Source: Trifolium pratense
Taxonomy: Eukaryota > Streptophyta > Magnoliopsida > Fabales > Fabaceae
NCBI RefSeq assembly: GCF_020283565.1
Contig: NC_060061.1
Span: forward strand, 44,739,362 to 44,803,361
Length of the DNA stretch: 64,000 nt
Reading direction: 5' to 3'
Of the stretch, positions 12,185-23,096 are shown piece by piece (positions within the stretch are counted from its first letter, which is position 1; each line of letters begins with the position of its first letter). The notes under the pieces were generated by a model that was not told where the DNA came from, made no database searches, and saw only the letters and a program-made list of their open reading frames with translations. The position numbers and the translations under genes are program-made.

Positions 12185-14115
12185 TGTCACGACCCAATTC
12201 CAATCGTGACCGGCGCACGAACTAATACTAGTCCGGCAAGCCTAATGACCGAATTTAACAAACAATAAATATATTATTTCCAAATGACTATTTACTTTAG
12301 AACAATTTTACTGAAATTTCGACAAAGTCTCATTTGTATTTTCAATGTTTCCAAATCAGAATAAATCCTGTTTGCAGCATATACATCATTCAGTCAAAAT
12401 TTTCAAAATATACATGTTTAAATTTATACATTTCAAAACAAGATATTCCTAGACTCAAAATAGCTGCAGATACTCGATCAACTCCAAATATACATATACA
12501 AAATAGTTGTTCATCAAGAAGGCCTACCAAAAGAGTGACATTGACAAATCTTTAACTCTGATAGAAGCTTTCTATTCAGTTGACTTTGAATCTGAAAAAA
12601 AATATAAGATGAAGGAGTAAGTCACAAGGACTTAGTGAGAGATAACAACCATTACCAACTAGATGGGAAACACACAAAGGCACGAGCATTTGATTTTTAG
12701 AAAGCTTGTAATAATTATTGTGTAGCAGTAACTACGTACTATAAATAATATTCGATCCAAATCATTATAGAGTTTGAAATTTGAAATAATAAAAAATATA
12801 GAAATCCAATCAAATAAAAAGAAGTCATAACGAGAGAATCGAGAGACGGCTCCATCTCGTTGATAGCCCTTTCCTCCTAAGAGTGGCCTTTCACTTAGGG
12901 GCGGCTCCATCTAACGGATAGCCCTTTTCTCCTCGATTACGAAAATACATCCTCATCTTTAATTAGAGAGTCTACAATATCGTTGATAGCCAATTCGTTA
13001 CGAGAGAATCGAGAGACGGCTCCATCTCGTTGATAGCCCTTTCCTCCTAAGAGTGGCCTTTCACTTAGGGGCGGCTCCATCTAACGGATAGCCCTTTTCT
13101 ACTCGATATTATATAACTAGGTGCACCTAGACCGTTATCCTCGTTATCGGTTACTTGATCGAAATCATTATTCTCAAAACATATTTATCAAAATCCACGT
13201 TTCACAAGATATTGAAATTTATCTAAAAATACCACAACAAACCTCATTTTCAATTCATTTGTTCAACAAGTCATGGATAAGTCCAAATAAAGTATAGTTA
13301 AATTTGATGACTTGGAAATTATATAACAATGACGAGAAAATGTTCAAAGGGTGTGTTCCCCAATTTTATAAATACTTTAACATAGAAAATAAGCAACATA
13401 AAATTGATAATAGTAGTTAAAATAAGTAGTAATGATCATCATCAACTCACAACTATGACGAATCAACTCCGTTCCTAGCAATGCCTTCCGGAATGACCAC
13501 CGGAGCAATTTTCATCGAATCTGAACATCATACAACAATTTCAGCTCTCGTGAAAACTTATTTAAGATCACACTACCAATAGATAAAAGAATTAGACAAA
13601 ACCCCCAATTTGTTAGAGTTAGAGTTTAAAGTGACTCATGAAAAATCTAAGAGTTTACTACACACTAGTTCTGCTACTCATCCAAAATAGATATCATTTT
13701 TAAACTCGTGAATCATAAAATTTTACCTCAAAGAATATAAATGACCAACTTTCAAGAGATGGATATTCTTCTCCTTTCTTAGAGCAATAACCCTAACTCC
13801 AAAATCTTTACCCATGAACACTTTTAGACTAGGAGATAGCTTTGCTTATATGAGTAATTAACCATCAAGAGTGGAGAGAAGAGAAAAAGAATTATGGTGA
13901 ATTGGAATAGAGACGAACAAAATGAAAGTGAGAGTGGAGAGAATTCTAGAAGATGGGAGTAGAGAGTGAAAGGCACGTGAGAGAAATAGAAAGGGGTGGG
14001 TGGGGTTTCCGTGTTTTATTTGGTTTGTCTTTTTGTCCCATGTTTTTTTTTTTTTTATTATTATTTTTTATATTTTTTTTTATTCTAGAAAAAAAAACCG
14101 AAACGGTGCGTTTCA
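12185..14115 (-). repeat. 5' LTR of the Gypsy element
   Basis: 1931 bp, same length as its partner and differing by a single substitution found by eye. It would hold the promoter, read leftward. The T/A-rich stretch near 14040-14095 is low-complexity and gives meaningless reading frames. Confidence 0.9.
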
Positions 14116-14210
14116 ACAAGAGGAAGAGATATAACATGATTTTCTAATGTTTTTCGAATATAATGACAATCCACCTCAATATCCTTTACGTCTTTGTGAA
14201 AATTTGAATA
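14116..14210 (-). pseudogene. Copia RNase H tail, proximal part (decayed)
   Basis: The minus strand reads NFHKDVKDIEVDCHYIRKT, matching the H-E-R-T-K-H-I-E-V-D-C-H-Y-I-R-E block at the end of Copia polyproteins. The frame is broken off at 14116 by the Gypsy insertion and resumes at 2735. It is thus the older host element. Confidence 0.7.
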
Positions 14211-15067
14211 CACTTAAATTGTCAGTAAGGAGGGGAGAGTGAATTGTCTTCAATGACAATTTCACCGAAGGTCGGAAGGGATTCAATGTGGATCTCAACT
14301 TTCCAAATGCATTATTTTTAATTGAATTACTATAGCAAAAAAATGGTAAGAATTACAATGGACAAAATTTACACAGAAGAGAATCTCTTGCCCAGCAAAA
14401 AGTGGTGTGTGTTAAGAAAACCTAGAGACTTCCCAACAACGACAAACAACAAAATCTAGTAAATTGATTTCCATGTATCGAGACAAACAGTCCAATTTGC
14501 ATCATTATAAACCAACCAAACACTCAGACTTCCTAGCAAAAAAAAATAGGCAACCACCTTTTAAGAGTCGTCTGATTAATTAAACAGCCCAGATCATATC
14601 CTATTTTTTTTGTTTGTTGCTGCGTTGGGCCTTCTTGTGGGTTGGGCCTGTATTCTTTCATGCTACATGCATCTCTCCTGCTTACTTTATGCACTCTTGT
14701 GATGTTATTTATTTTTTTATTTATTTATTATCTAATTTATTTAATTTGTTTAATTTAAACCAAAAAAATGATAAAAATGATAAAAACCTACAAAACAAAT
14801 TGTAATTAAATAATTTGGATTTAAAATGAGACCGACAGGTTTACATCTGCTAAACCCTCGAATGACCGAACGTTGGTCGTGTGCTTTGCTTATCGGTTGT
14901 TTGTCTTTCGCAAATAAAATTAAAAAATAAAATTGGATTAAAAAGAGGACCGATGGGTTTACATCCGTTAATCCCTCGCTCATCCCTCAAATAATCGAAT
15001 GATAAAGCTAGATAAACTAATATTAATCTTCTTTGGTATTTTCGAAATCTCATCCTATTTGGTATGT
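14211..15067. other. Unassigned intergenic stretch
   Basis: No gene is supported. It holds two imperfect direct copies (about 14816-14872 and 14933-15001) of a block around GACCGAYRGGTTTACATC, separated by about 117 bp, each preceded by TTGGATT. Their role is unknown. Confidence 0.4.
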
Positions 15068-15495
15068 TAAATGGTTTCGAGATATTATACACTGAAACCA
15101 TTAGTATTGTTAAATGGTTATATATATATATATATACTATTTATACAATATTATTCTGGAAACCATTATGCTGGTTAAATTGTTTTAGAGAGTTAAACAG
15201 TAAAACCATTTGTATTGTAAAATGGTTTTATGTGTTTACTAAAACCGATATTGTGTTTTTAGGGTTTTAAAAATCTTGGAAACCATTATGCTGGTTAAAT
15301 GGTTTCAAATAGTTATACACTGAAACCATTTGTATTTTAAAATGGTTTTACACTAAATGGTTTAATGATTTTAAATACTGATTATTACTGAAACCATAAG
15401 TATGGTTTAATGGTTTTGATAGTTTTCTATGTGAAACCAAAATAATTTTCTAATGGTTTTGTAATAAAACAAAAAACCAATGGTTTCGCTAATGA
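15068..15495. repeat. Array of short palindromes (AAACCAT...ATGGTTT)
   Basis: At least eight units of the form GAAACCATTnnnnTGnnnAAATGGTTT, each a hairpin with 8-10 bp arms, separated by 20-40 bp spacers such as GAGAGTTAAACAG. A similar array forms the core of the foldback element at 24073-24597. Not a CRISPR: the repeats are self-complementary and degenerate, in a plant genome. Confidence 0.75.
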
Positions 15496-15655
15496 TTTAT
15501 GTTAATTGTAATAAATTAAACCATAATTACAATATATGTTTTAGTATGTAATTTTAAATTAAAATATGACTATATAATCATCCAACACAATTAATTGAAA
15601 ATAGATTCTTATAATATGTACTTCAAAGGAACAAAAGTTATTATTTAATTGAAAA

Positions 15656-15852
15656 TGGGGGGCACGTTAGAAATTTGGGGGATGTGCTAGAAATCTGGAG
15701 GAGGAAAAAAAATTGGGGGGCACGCTAGAAATCTGGGGAGGAAAAAAAATCTGGGGGGCTCGTAAGAAATCTAGGAGAAAAAAAAATTGGGGGGTGCGCT
15801 AAGAAAATGTGGGGCGCGCGAGTAATGGGGTAGCATATGGGGGTGCGTTGAG
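15656..15852 (+). repeat. G-rich minisatellite
   Basis: Four to five diverged units of about 38-45 bp built as GGGGGGCACGCTAGAAATCT followed by GGGGAGGAAAAAAAA. Runs of 4-6 G recur on one strand only, so the stretch could form G-quadruplexes. Confidence 0.8.
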
Positions 15853-15908
15853 TAATTTTCATTGTTTATACATTGTGCATAACGATGAAGTTTATGCACC
15901 ATAACTAC

Positions 15909-16826
15909 CGATTTGGATCCTCAGCAGCGAAAGTCTCTGCTGCTGCCCCTGCTGCATCATTTATGGCCATTGGATTATTGTAGTGGCTCAGATTATAAGA
16001 CAAAAACAACACAAATTTTTTTCTAGTGACACGGAATTATTTTTCTTGGTTTTTCCTTTTCACACTGCACAAACTATCATCGTTAAGAAACACGGAACCA
16101 TCATTCCTGGTCATTCCTGTTGAATCATTCCTGTGCTATTTTTACCACTTTCTTCATCTAATCAATATGGTAGATAGTTTTACTTTTGTGAAACACTGCC
16201 AATAAATTTCCTACCAATCAATTACATATTTTCTCATATTTCTTATTGTTCAAGAACCTTCAATTTTATATGTGAAAGGGGTTTTCAAATTTACTGAAAA
16301 CATCCATGATTGTGAAATTGTGACCCAATTATGTATAAAAAAGCTTGATTTATCTCAATGATATATAAAATAGAAAACACAGGATTTATTTTTCTTTTTC
16401 TTTTTTCCTTTTCTAATCTTGTAATAATAGTTGTGGTGGGATTACCGGTGAAGAAAGCTTTAGCGGTGAGAATTAAAATTTGGGACCAAAGAGAATTAGA
16501 ACAGAGCATAATTTAATTGTGATACCATCAATTATTGGGGAGAAAACAATTGTCGAGCATACAAACAATGGGTGCCAAAGAGGATTTGGATTCGGAACAG
16601 AGCAAATTTGCTGCAAGAACACATTTAATTGTGTTAAAAAATAAAGAACACGTTGTTTTGGTGATTGGAACAGAGCACGATCATAGAGCGGAGTCATGTT
16701 GGGCTTTACTTACCTGCTTTACATATTAATATGTATTAATATGGAATAGAAAACCCTATCAATTGAATGGTCAGATCCAGCAGCAGGCACCGCAGCAGAG
16801 GTTGCCGCTGCTGAGGATCCAAATCG
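15909..16826. mobile_element. MULE-type non-autonomous element, 918 bp
   Basis: Terminal inverted repeats begin CGATTTGGATCCTCAGCAGC at each end and continue imperfectly through a GCTGCTG-rich zone for about 70 bp. A 10-bp direct repeat CCATAACTAC flanks it (15899-15908, 16827-16836), in the Mutator size range. No transposase is present. Reading frames inside are short and unconvincing. Confidence 0.85.
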
Positions 16827-16996
16827 CCATAACTACACCCTATCCTAAGAGCATAAGGAACTCAATATCGAAATATTTTTCATAAAATTTGTGTATTTAG
16901 CTTTTTAAGTGTCATAATATTGTGTTTTTCAATGCAAAAATATTATTTGTAGGATTTCTAACATGTGTTCTTAGGACACACATTAGCAAGACTCTT

Positions 16997-17023
16997 TATT
17001 TATTTATTTATTTATTTATTTTT
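16997..17023. repeat. (TTTA)n microsatellite
   Basis: Six to seven tandem TTTA units just downstream of a short inverted motif (TGTGTTCTTAGGACACACA, 16964-16982). Confidence 0.9.
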
Positions 17024-17257
17024 TGTCGTATATCGAATATTTCCTGCATGCTCAAGTCAGAATCATGATATTGATTATGATAAAAGAAACTTGTGTCATT
17101 TTATCTAAACACTCTTGAGTAGTTGTAAGTTTTATTTATTTATTGCAAAACAAAAAAAAAAATTAATGTTTGACCTATTCGTGCAAGACCTATTTAAATA
17201 AATTTTTAATTTTTTAATGAATAAAATGAAAGTTTCATCAAACACTTTTTTAGCGTT

Positions 17258-17324
17258 TGATATAGTATATATTAGAGTTGCAAACAGAGTTTTATCACAA
17301 CATAATTCTACTTCTTTTTCCCAA
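17258..17324 (+). promoter_or_regulatory. Core promoter/leader of the interrupted P450
   Basis: A TATA-like TAGTATATATTAG lies at 17263-17275, about 50-60 bp before the ATG at 17325, and the leader between them is CA-rich as is usual in plants. Position and spacing support it; the start site is not proven. Confidence 0.45.
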
Positions 17325-20300
17325 ATGGATCTTCAAATTATATACTGATAAGCGACTGCTTAGGATCGTCTTGAAAACAGGTAAAAGAGGAACTTGACCC
17401 TAACCGCGACCTGCCGGTAGAACCAAAGTTATCAAGATATAGAGGAACTTGACCCTAACCGCGACCTGCCGGTAGAACCAAAGTTATCAAATAAAGTGCG
17501 ACCCTAACCGCGACCTGCCGGTAGAACCAACACTATAAAGTTCTTATCTCAAGAACAAAGGAAAAGTTCTCACAAGAAAACTCTCAAATTATATTAAACT
17601 TCAAGTTGTGCCTTAAGAAGTACATGATAGTCCTATTTATAGCATATCCTTACATAGTAGGATTTATTGTCCACTATCATTCATTCATTATAGACCTTAG
17701 AAAATTCCCACTAACTTGCTTATAAATTCCTACTAGCCACTATAATGACTTAGTGCACCACTAGGAAGCATCTAGAGAGCCTAGGGAGCAACTAAAGGTC
17801 ATCTAAAAACTCTCCTAATACCAAAAACGAAAATTACAATAAAAATAAAGAAAATTGGACTTAATTGTTTTTTTATTTAGTCCAATATTATTAGATCACA
17901 ATTCAGCCTAAAGATGCTTCTTATCATATGAATTGAGCTTCAAGTTGGGCTGAAGCATCTTCATCCAAATATTTTTTTATGCATTTTTTTATAAGTTTCC
18001 TTCCACATGTTTAGGGAACTCATGATCGTATCATTCTCTCCCTCTTCAAGAGGATTTGTCCTCAAATCCAAACCTGCATAAATAACTAAAGGATTAGTAA
18101 AAAAAATTCTCTCTTTTGGATATTCCCTTTCTTTTTGCAAGTTGAATTTTTTTTCTTCAATCTTCTCAAAGTTGACATCTTTTTCAACCTCCTCATTTAT
18201 TTTTCTCTCATAAATTTCCTTTGCTTCACATTCATTTTTCTTTTCTTCTTTTCTCTCAATATTTTCTTTCTCCTCCACTTCTATAACATCATTATATTTT
18301 CTCTCACAATTTTCCATCTTCTCTACTTCATTTTCTTTACTTCTCTCAAAAGTAAGATTTCTATCTTCTTCACTAACTTCTCCTTGAGATAAAGACTCTA
18401 GAGTACAAGAAGTAAAAGAAGCATTATTAAAAGGAATGATGACATTTTCGGTAACCACAAAAACGCTATCAATTTCTTTTTCGATAATCTCTTCTTTTTC
18501 TTTCCCACTCTTAGGAATGGTGACATTTTCGATAGCCACAAAAATGTTCTCAATTTCTTTTTCAATAATCTCTTCTCCCTTCACTTCACTTTCAAGTTTC
18601 TCCTTGCTCTCTTGTTTTCTTTTCTCTCTACCAATCTCTTTATTTTGGAAGTTACCCCAAAATACATCAAAATTTGCAATATGTTTTTTTGTTTGTCCCT
18701 CACTTTTCATTCTTCTATCTTCTATCTTCTTTTCTCCGTCTCTTTTTTTATAATTTTTTCTATAATTCCTCTCCATGCGATCAAACTTTTCATGAAGCTT
18801 TTGAAATTCTTGAAATAATAACTTCTCCAAATGTTTGATGGAGACATGTTTTTCTTTCTCCATATTTTTTTTTTCAACTCTTTTTTTTAACAAGATAAAA
18901 AAAATGATAGATCAAACCTGATTTCAAGAGTCGAAGCTCAGATACCAACTGATAAGCGACTGCTTAGGATCGTCTTGAAAACAGGTAAAAGAGGAACTTG
19001 ACCCTAACCGCGACCTGCCGGTAGAACCAAAGTTATCAAGATATAGAGGAACTTGACCCTAACCGCGACCTGCCGGTAGAACCAAAGTTATCAAATAAAG
19101 TGCGACCCTAACCGCGACCTGCCGGTAGAACCAACACTATAAAGTTCTTATCTCAAGAACAAAGGAAAAGTTCTCACAAGAAAACTCTCAAATTATATTA
19201 AACTTCAAGTTGTGCCTTAAGAAGTACATGATAGTCCTATTTATAGCATATCCTTACATAGTAGGATTTATTGTCCACTATCATTCATTCATTATAGACC
19301 TTAGAAAATTCCCACTAACTTGCTTATAAATTCCTACTAGCCACTATAATGACTTAGTGCACCACTAGGAAGCATCTAGAGAGCCTAGGGAGCAACTAAA
19401 GGTCATCTAAAAACTCTCCTAATACCAAAAACGAAAATTACAATAAAAATAAAGAAAATTGGACTTAATTGTTTTTTTATTTAGTCCAATATTATTAGAT
19501 CACAATTCAGCCTAAAGATGCTTCTTATCATATGAATTGAGCTTCAAGTTGGGCTGAAGCATCTTCATCCAAATATTTTTTTATGCATTTTTTTATAAGT
19601 TTCCTTCCACATGTTTAGGGAACTCATGATCGTATCATATACTTTACATCCATTTTCTCCCTTATCACTTTTTTGTTTATTGCACACAAAAAAGTGACCA
19701 AGAAATCTGACCCAACTCCAAATTTACCACCAGGTCCATTGAAACTACCTATCATAGGAGGCATACACAACCTTATAGGTTCACTTCCCCATCATAAGCT
19801 AAGAGATTTATCAACAAAATATGGACCTTTAATGCATCTAAAGCTTGGTGAAGTTTCCACAATTGTAGTTTCATCATCAGAATATGCCAAAGAAGTGATG
19901 AAAACACATGATCTTGTTTTTTCATCAAGGCCTTCTATTCAAGCTTCGGACATAATGAATAACTCTCTTGGTATTGCTTTTGCTCCTTATGGAGATTATT
20001 GGAGACAACTTAGAAAAATTTGTACTTTAGAGCTATTAAGTTCAAAACGAGTCCAATCTTTTCAACCAATTAGAAGTGAAGAGGTAAATAATCTAATCAA
20101 ATGGATTGCTTCAAAAGAAGGATCACAAATTAATTTAACCAAAGAAGTGTTTTCAACAATTTCTACAATAATTTCTAGGACAGCTTTTGGGAAGAAGTGC
20201 AAGGACAATCAGAAATTCATATCATTGGTGAAGGAAGCTAGTAAAGTTGTTGGAGGTTTTAATTTGGGAGATTTATATCCTTCTTATAAATGGCTTCAAA

Positions 20301-21488
20301 ATATATCTGGGTTGAAGCCTAAGCTTGAAAAGTTACACAAACAAACTGATAAGATTTTGCAAAACATTGTTGATGAGCATAGGGAGGTTAATAAATCAAG
20401 GGTCAATGAAGATCATGGTGAGGAAGATCTTGTTGATGTGCTATTGAAACAGGAATATTGTTTAAATGATAATTGTGTCAAGGCTGTGATCTTGGTAAGT
20501 ATATTACTCCCTCCGGTTCTTTTAGAAAAGATTTTGTATCTTTTTTATAAAACTCATTTTAAATTTTTGACTAAATTAGTTATCTCTTAACCGCAAAACT
20601 TCCAATTACTTTACCTGCTTATTTACCGTAACCAACAAGTAACTGTAATCGAAAAGGGGTTGGAACCACACTTGATGTTAAAATTGACTTTCGAATCAGA
20701 TTAAGCTGTCCAATGAACTGAATACCAATAGTGAAAACAAAAAAAATTGGAAAACCAATATCGTTATTAACAAATTCAATATACAATTATTCTTAAGGAT
20801 ATATATGTATAATCTCTTATATTGGGCTGGATGCTTTTGAAATAAATTTAACAAACTAGATCTCTTAATTCTGAAGGATATATATGGAGCTGGAAGTGAT
20901 AGTTCAGCTTCTACCATAACATGGGCAATGGCAGAGATGATTAAAAATCCAAGAATAATGGAGAGGGTACAAGCTGAGTTAAGAGAGGTATTTGATAAAG
21001 AAAGAAAACCCAATGAAAGTGACTTGGATAAATTACAATATTTAAAATATGTTGTGAAAGAGACGTTGAGATTACATCCTCCGGGTGCACTTTTGCTTCC
21101 AAGAGAATGTGGACAAACATGCGAGATAAATAGTTATGACATACCTTTTAAAAGCAAAGTTATAGTGAATGCTTGGGCTATTGGAAGAGATCCAAATCAT
21201 TGGGATGACCCGGACAAATTTTATCCTGAAAGATTCATTAAAAGTAGGGTAGACTATAAAGGTAATAATTTTGAGTTCATTCCATTTGGTGCTGGAAGAA
21301 GAATGTGCCCTGGGGTCACGTTTGGTTTGGTCAACGTTGAGTATCCACTTGCATTGTTGATGTATTACTTTGATTGGAAACTTTCGAATGCAAAGAAAAA
21401 TGACGATTTGGACATGAGTGAGACTTTTGGAGTAGCGGTTACTCGAAAAGATGATTTATTCCTTATTCCTATCACTTATCATCCTTAG
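17325..21488 (+). CDS. Cytochrome P450 (CYP71D-like), first exon split by an LTR element
   Basis: Coding parts are 17325-17345, 19643-20494 and 20877-21488, totalling 494 codons, a normal CYP71 length, with no other stop or frameshift. The first seven residues (MDLQIIY) end exactly at the left target duplication; the frame resumes after the right one as [17 protein letters not shown], completing the hydrophobic ER anchor. Then come PPGP, the I-helix AGSDSS, the K-helix ETLR, FYPERF and the heme loop [11 protein letters not shown] with the axial Cys. The 382-bp intron has GTAAGT at 20495 and a weaker acceptor (TTCTGAAG). Family members are ER haem monooxygenases; the substrate is unknown. A Met at 19673 could restart translation from an LTR-driven transcript, but most of the anchor would be lost. 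As it stands the allele is probably null. Confidence 0.88.
17346..18033 (-). repeat. 3' LTR of the short element
   Basis: 688 bp. It holds three tandem-like copies of a block containing CCCTAACCGCGACCTGCCGG (17397, 17452, 17499 region), a GC-rich island in an AT-rich LTR. The stop codon of the element's reading frame lies inside this LTR. Confidence 0.93.
17961..18893 (-). CDS. Charged coiled-coil-like protein of the short LTR element
   Basis: A 310-codon frame on the minus strand covers almost the whole interior and ends within the 3' LTR. The protein is extremely rich in Lys and Glu, with long helical stretches ([20 protein letters not shown] near the start) suggesting coiled coil. Two tandem copies of an [13 protein letters not shown] block lie in the middle. 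The C-terminal [13 protein letters not shown] resembles, in my recollection, the last residues of plant Gypsy polyproteins at the polypurine tract. It therefore looks like a deletion product keeping a gag-like start and the pol end. I see no zinc knuckle, protease or reverse transcriptase. Function is unproven. Confidence 0.6.
   Translation of the reverse strand: MLKKRVEKKNMEKEKHVSIKHLEKLLFQEFQKLHEKFDRMERNYRKNYKKRDGEKKIEDRRMKSEGQTKKHIANFDVFWGNFQNKEIGREKRKQESKEKLESEVKGEEIIEKEIENIFVAIENVTIPKSGKEKEEIIEKEIDSVFVVTENVIIPFNNASFTSCTLESLSQGEVSEEDRNLTFERSKENEVEKMENCERKYNDVIEVEEKENIERKEEKKNECEAKEIYERKINEEVEKDVNFEKIEEKKFNLQKEREYPKERIFFTNPLVIYAGLDLRTNPLEEGENDTIMSSLNMWKETYKKMHKKIFG
18950..19637 (-). repeat. 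5' LTR of the short element
   Basis: 688 bp, appears identical to the left LTR. Its right edge touches the P450 codon for Phe-8. Its promoter would read leftward, away from the P450 coding sequence. Confidence 0.93.
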
Positions 21489-21870
21489 ATACCCCAAATA
21501 TTAATCGGAAGTGAATAATGATCGTAATGATCATTAGTTTGATTTACGGACATTATTGTGGTGATAATGATCGTAATGCCAAAGGTATATCGTTACTATA
21601 CACAACACAAAAGAACCAGTTGTGTGTTTAGTTTTTTTCTTTAATCTTGTTAAGAAAATTATGCATTTATGCGTAAGATTTACTTATATATACATACATA
21701 CAATATTGATGTAAAATGTTACTCATGGTTTTATCAACAAAAAAAAAATGTTACTCGTGGTGAAAACAAAAAAAATTATTTTGAAGATGTATTTAAAAAT
21801 GTACAACATATTATTTAATTAATATGATAAATCATGTGTTTTTAACTTAATAAATCATGATGTGACAACA

Positions 21871-22185
21871 CACTACAAGAAACAATTTTTTAGCATCAAC
21901 TAAAAATGGATGCTACAACTAAAAAATTGACGCTAACAACTACTATTTAGCGACAGCATCAGACGCTAAAACTATTGAAATTAAACACTAGCGTGAAGCG
22001 TCATCTTAATGTTACTTAGCGCTAGCTCTTTCATACAAATATTTTTCAGGCATATTGTCATCTTAATGTCACACTACATGCAAATATTGTTTAATGACAC
22101 TAACGTTTACTAGCATATTTTTCTAGTAAAGCTTAAATTAATTAGTGTCAAGGTGTTGCTGACACTAGCTATTTTTGTGCTAGTG
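21871..22185. mobile_element. Small CACTA-like element
   Basis: Starts CACTACAAGAAACAATTTTT and ends TTTTTGTGCTAGTG, near-inverted CACTA termini, with repeated AGCGTC/GACGCT-type subterminal motifs inside. The 3-bp flanks do not match, so the right end may be slightly misplaced. The 380 bp between the P450 stop and this element holds no gene. Confidence 0.55.
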
Positions 22186-22550
22186 GCGTGGAGTAGCGTT
22201 TACTTTAGCGTCGCCCATGTGCATGCTGATTAAAGCTAGCGTGATCAATATGTAAATGCTAATTAATTTTTCTTTTGGTATAGAGTAGGGTTTAACGCAT
22301 CAAGTTAGGTGAAGCTAAATTTCCACAAAATCTCAATATCACAAAAGGGTAACAGACCAATAAAGGACTACAAATTGAAGCATTCAATAAAAGAGGCAAT
22401 TTAATTGGAAATAAGTATTAAGGTTCAAAGAAGAACAATACTCTCTCCGGACGAATTTTTTTTCAAACTGCACCTGTCAAATATCAAATACACCAAAACA
22501 TCCTACCTGAGGAAAAATTAACCGAAATACCCTAGTGTTTTTCTGTGAGT

Positions 22551-22650
22551 GGGACGCGCCATCCATAGGTTGGTGACACTATGAAGGACGCGCCATTGGG
22601 AGGTCAGCGTCCTTGTGAAGGACGCGCCATCCCCAAGGCGGCGTCCTGAG
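22551..22650 (+). repeat. GGACGCGCCAT repeat array
   Basis: Three units of about 34-36 bp beginning GGACGCGCCAT with GTCCT on the opposite side of each, so successive units can also pair as hairpins. GC-rich against an AT-rich background. Confidence 0.75.
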
Positions 22651-22680
22651 TTGGTTTTTTTTTTTTTCATTTTCGTTTTT

Positions 22681-22792
22681 GAAGGTAAGGGGTAGGGTTT
22701 TGGAAGGGTTAGAAGGGTTTTGAGGTTAAGGGTTAGGAGGGTTTTGAGGGTTAAGGGTTAGATGGGGTTTTGAGGGTTAGGGTTTAGGGTTT
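22681..22792 (+). repeat. Degenerate telomere-like repeats
   Basis: Repeated GGGTTTTGAGGGTTAAGGGTTA and GGGTTAGGGTTTAGGG, variants of the plant telomere unit TTTAGGG. An interstitial, diverged tract rather than a chromosome end. Confidence 0.7.
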
Positions 22793-23096
22793 TTTTTTTT
22801 TTTAAAGAAATTATTGAAAAAAATTATACAAAAATTATATTAATTAATATAAACACACTACAACAAATTTTTTTTTTTTTTTGACATTTTGTATTTTTAG
22901 GGTTTTTAAGGGTTTTAGTTTTTTTTATTTTTATTATATATATTATGTTTCTATTTTACTTGTTTATCAACAAAACAAAAATTAGAAGTAAATAGAAAAC
23001 AAAACAAAAGATTTTGAGGAAAAATCGTGCAATATATTTAATATTATTTTTTTACAATACAAAAAATTGCAAATTAATTGGAATTTGGACTAATTA

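Larger units (their letters stand above)
6184..14115 (-). mobile_element. Ty3/Gypsy LTR retrotransposon, 7.9 kb, non-coding interior
   Basis: Two direct LTRs of 1931 bp (6184-8114 and 12185-14115), each TGTCACGACC...GCGTTTCA, enclose about 4.07 kb. Flanks show a 5-bp target duplication ACAAG (6179-6183, 14116-14120). A primer-binding site (TGGTATCAGAGCCTGG on the minus strand, 12165-12180) and a polypurine tract (AAGGGGGGAAGAT, 8115-8130 region) set the orientation as minus. Only one base difference was found between the LTRs (T at 7565, G at 13566). The interior contains a decayed reverse transcriptase but no long reading frame, so this copy was probably moved by proteins from elsewhere. Confidence 0.92.
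17346..19637 (-). mobile_element. Short LTR retrotransposon (TR-GAG-like), 2292 bp, inside the P450
   Basis: Two LTRs of 688 bp (17346-18033, 18950-19637), TGATAAGCGA...GATCGTATCA, appear identical by eye. A 5-bp target duplication TATAC flanks it (17341-17345, 19638-19642). The primer-binding site, minus-strand TGGTATCTGAGCTTCGA (18931-18947), lies 2 bp from the LTR, and the tract GAAGAGGGAGAGAA lies next to the other LTR, so it faces minus. The interior is only 916 bp and has one long reading frame. Lack of reverse transcriptase and identical LTRs mean a recently moved non-autonomous element. Confidence 0.95.

Noticed and set aside
16291..16729. Overlapping frames of 64-74 codons inside the 918-bp MULE
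   Set aside because: No similarity to transposase or other proteins; both strands open by chance in AT-rich DNA.
18135..18818. Several Phe/Ser-rich plus-strand reading frames
   Set aside because: They are the complement of the Lys/Glu-rich frame of the short LTR element; low complexity, no start context or motif.
20505..20560. Stowaway in the intron of the split P450
   Set aside because: Only a left-like ACTCCCTCCGGTTCTTTTAG end is seen; no matching right end in the intron, so not annotated as an element.
22681..22792. True telomere or subtelomere
   Set aside because: Units are degenerate, short in extent and followed by ordinary genes on both sides.
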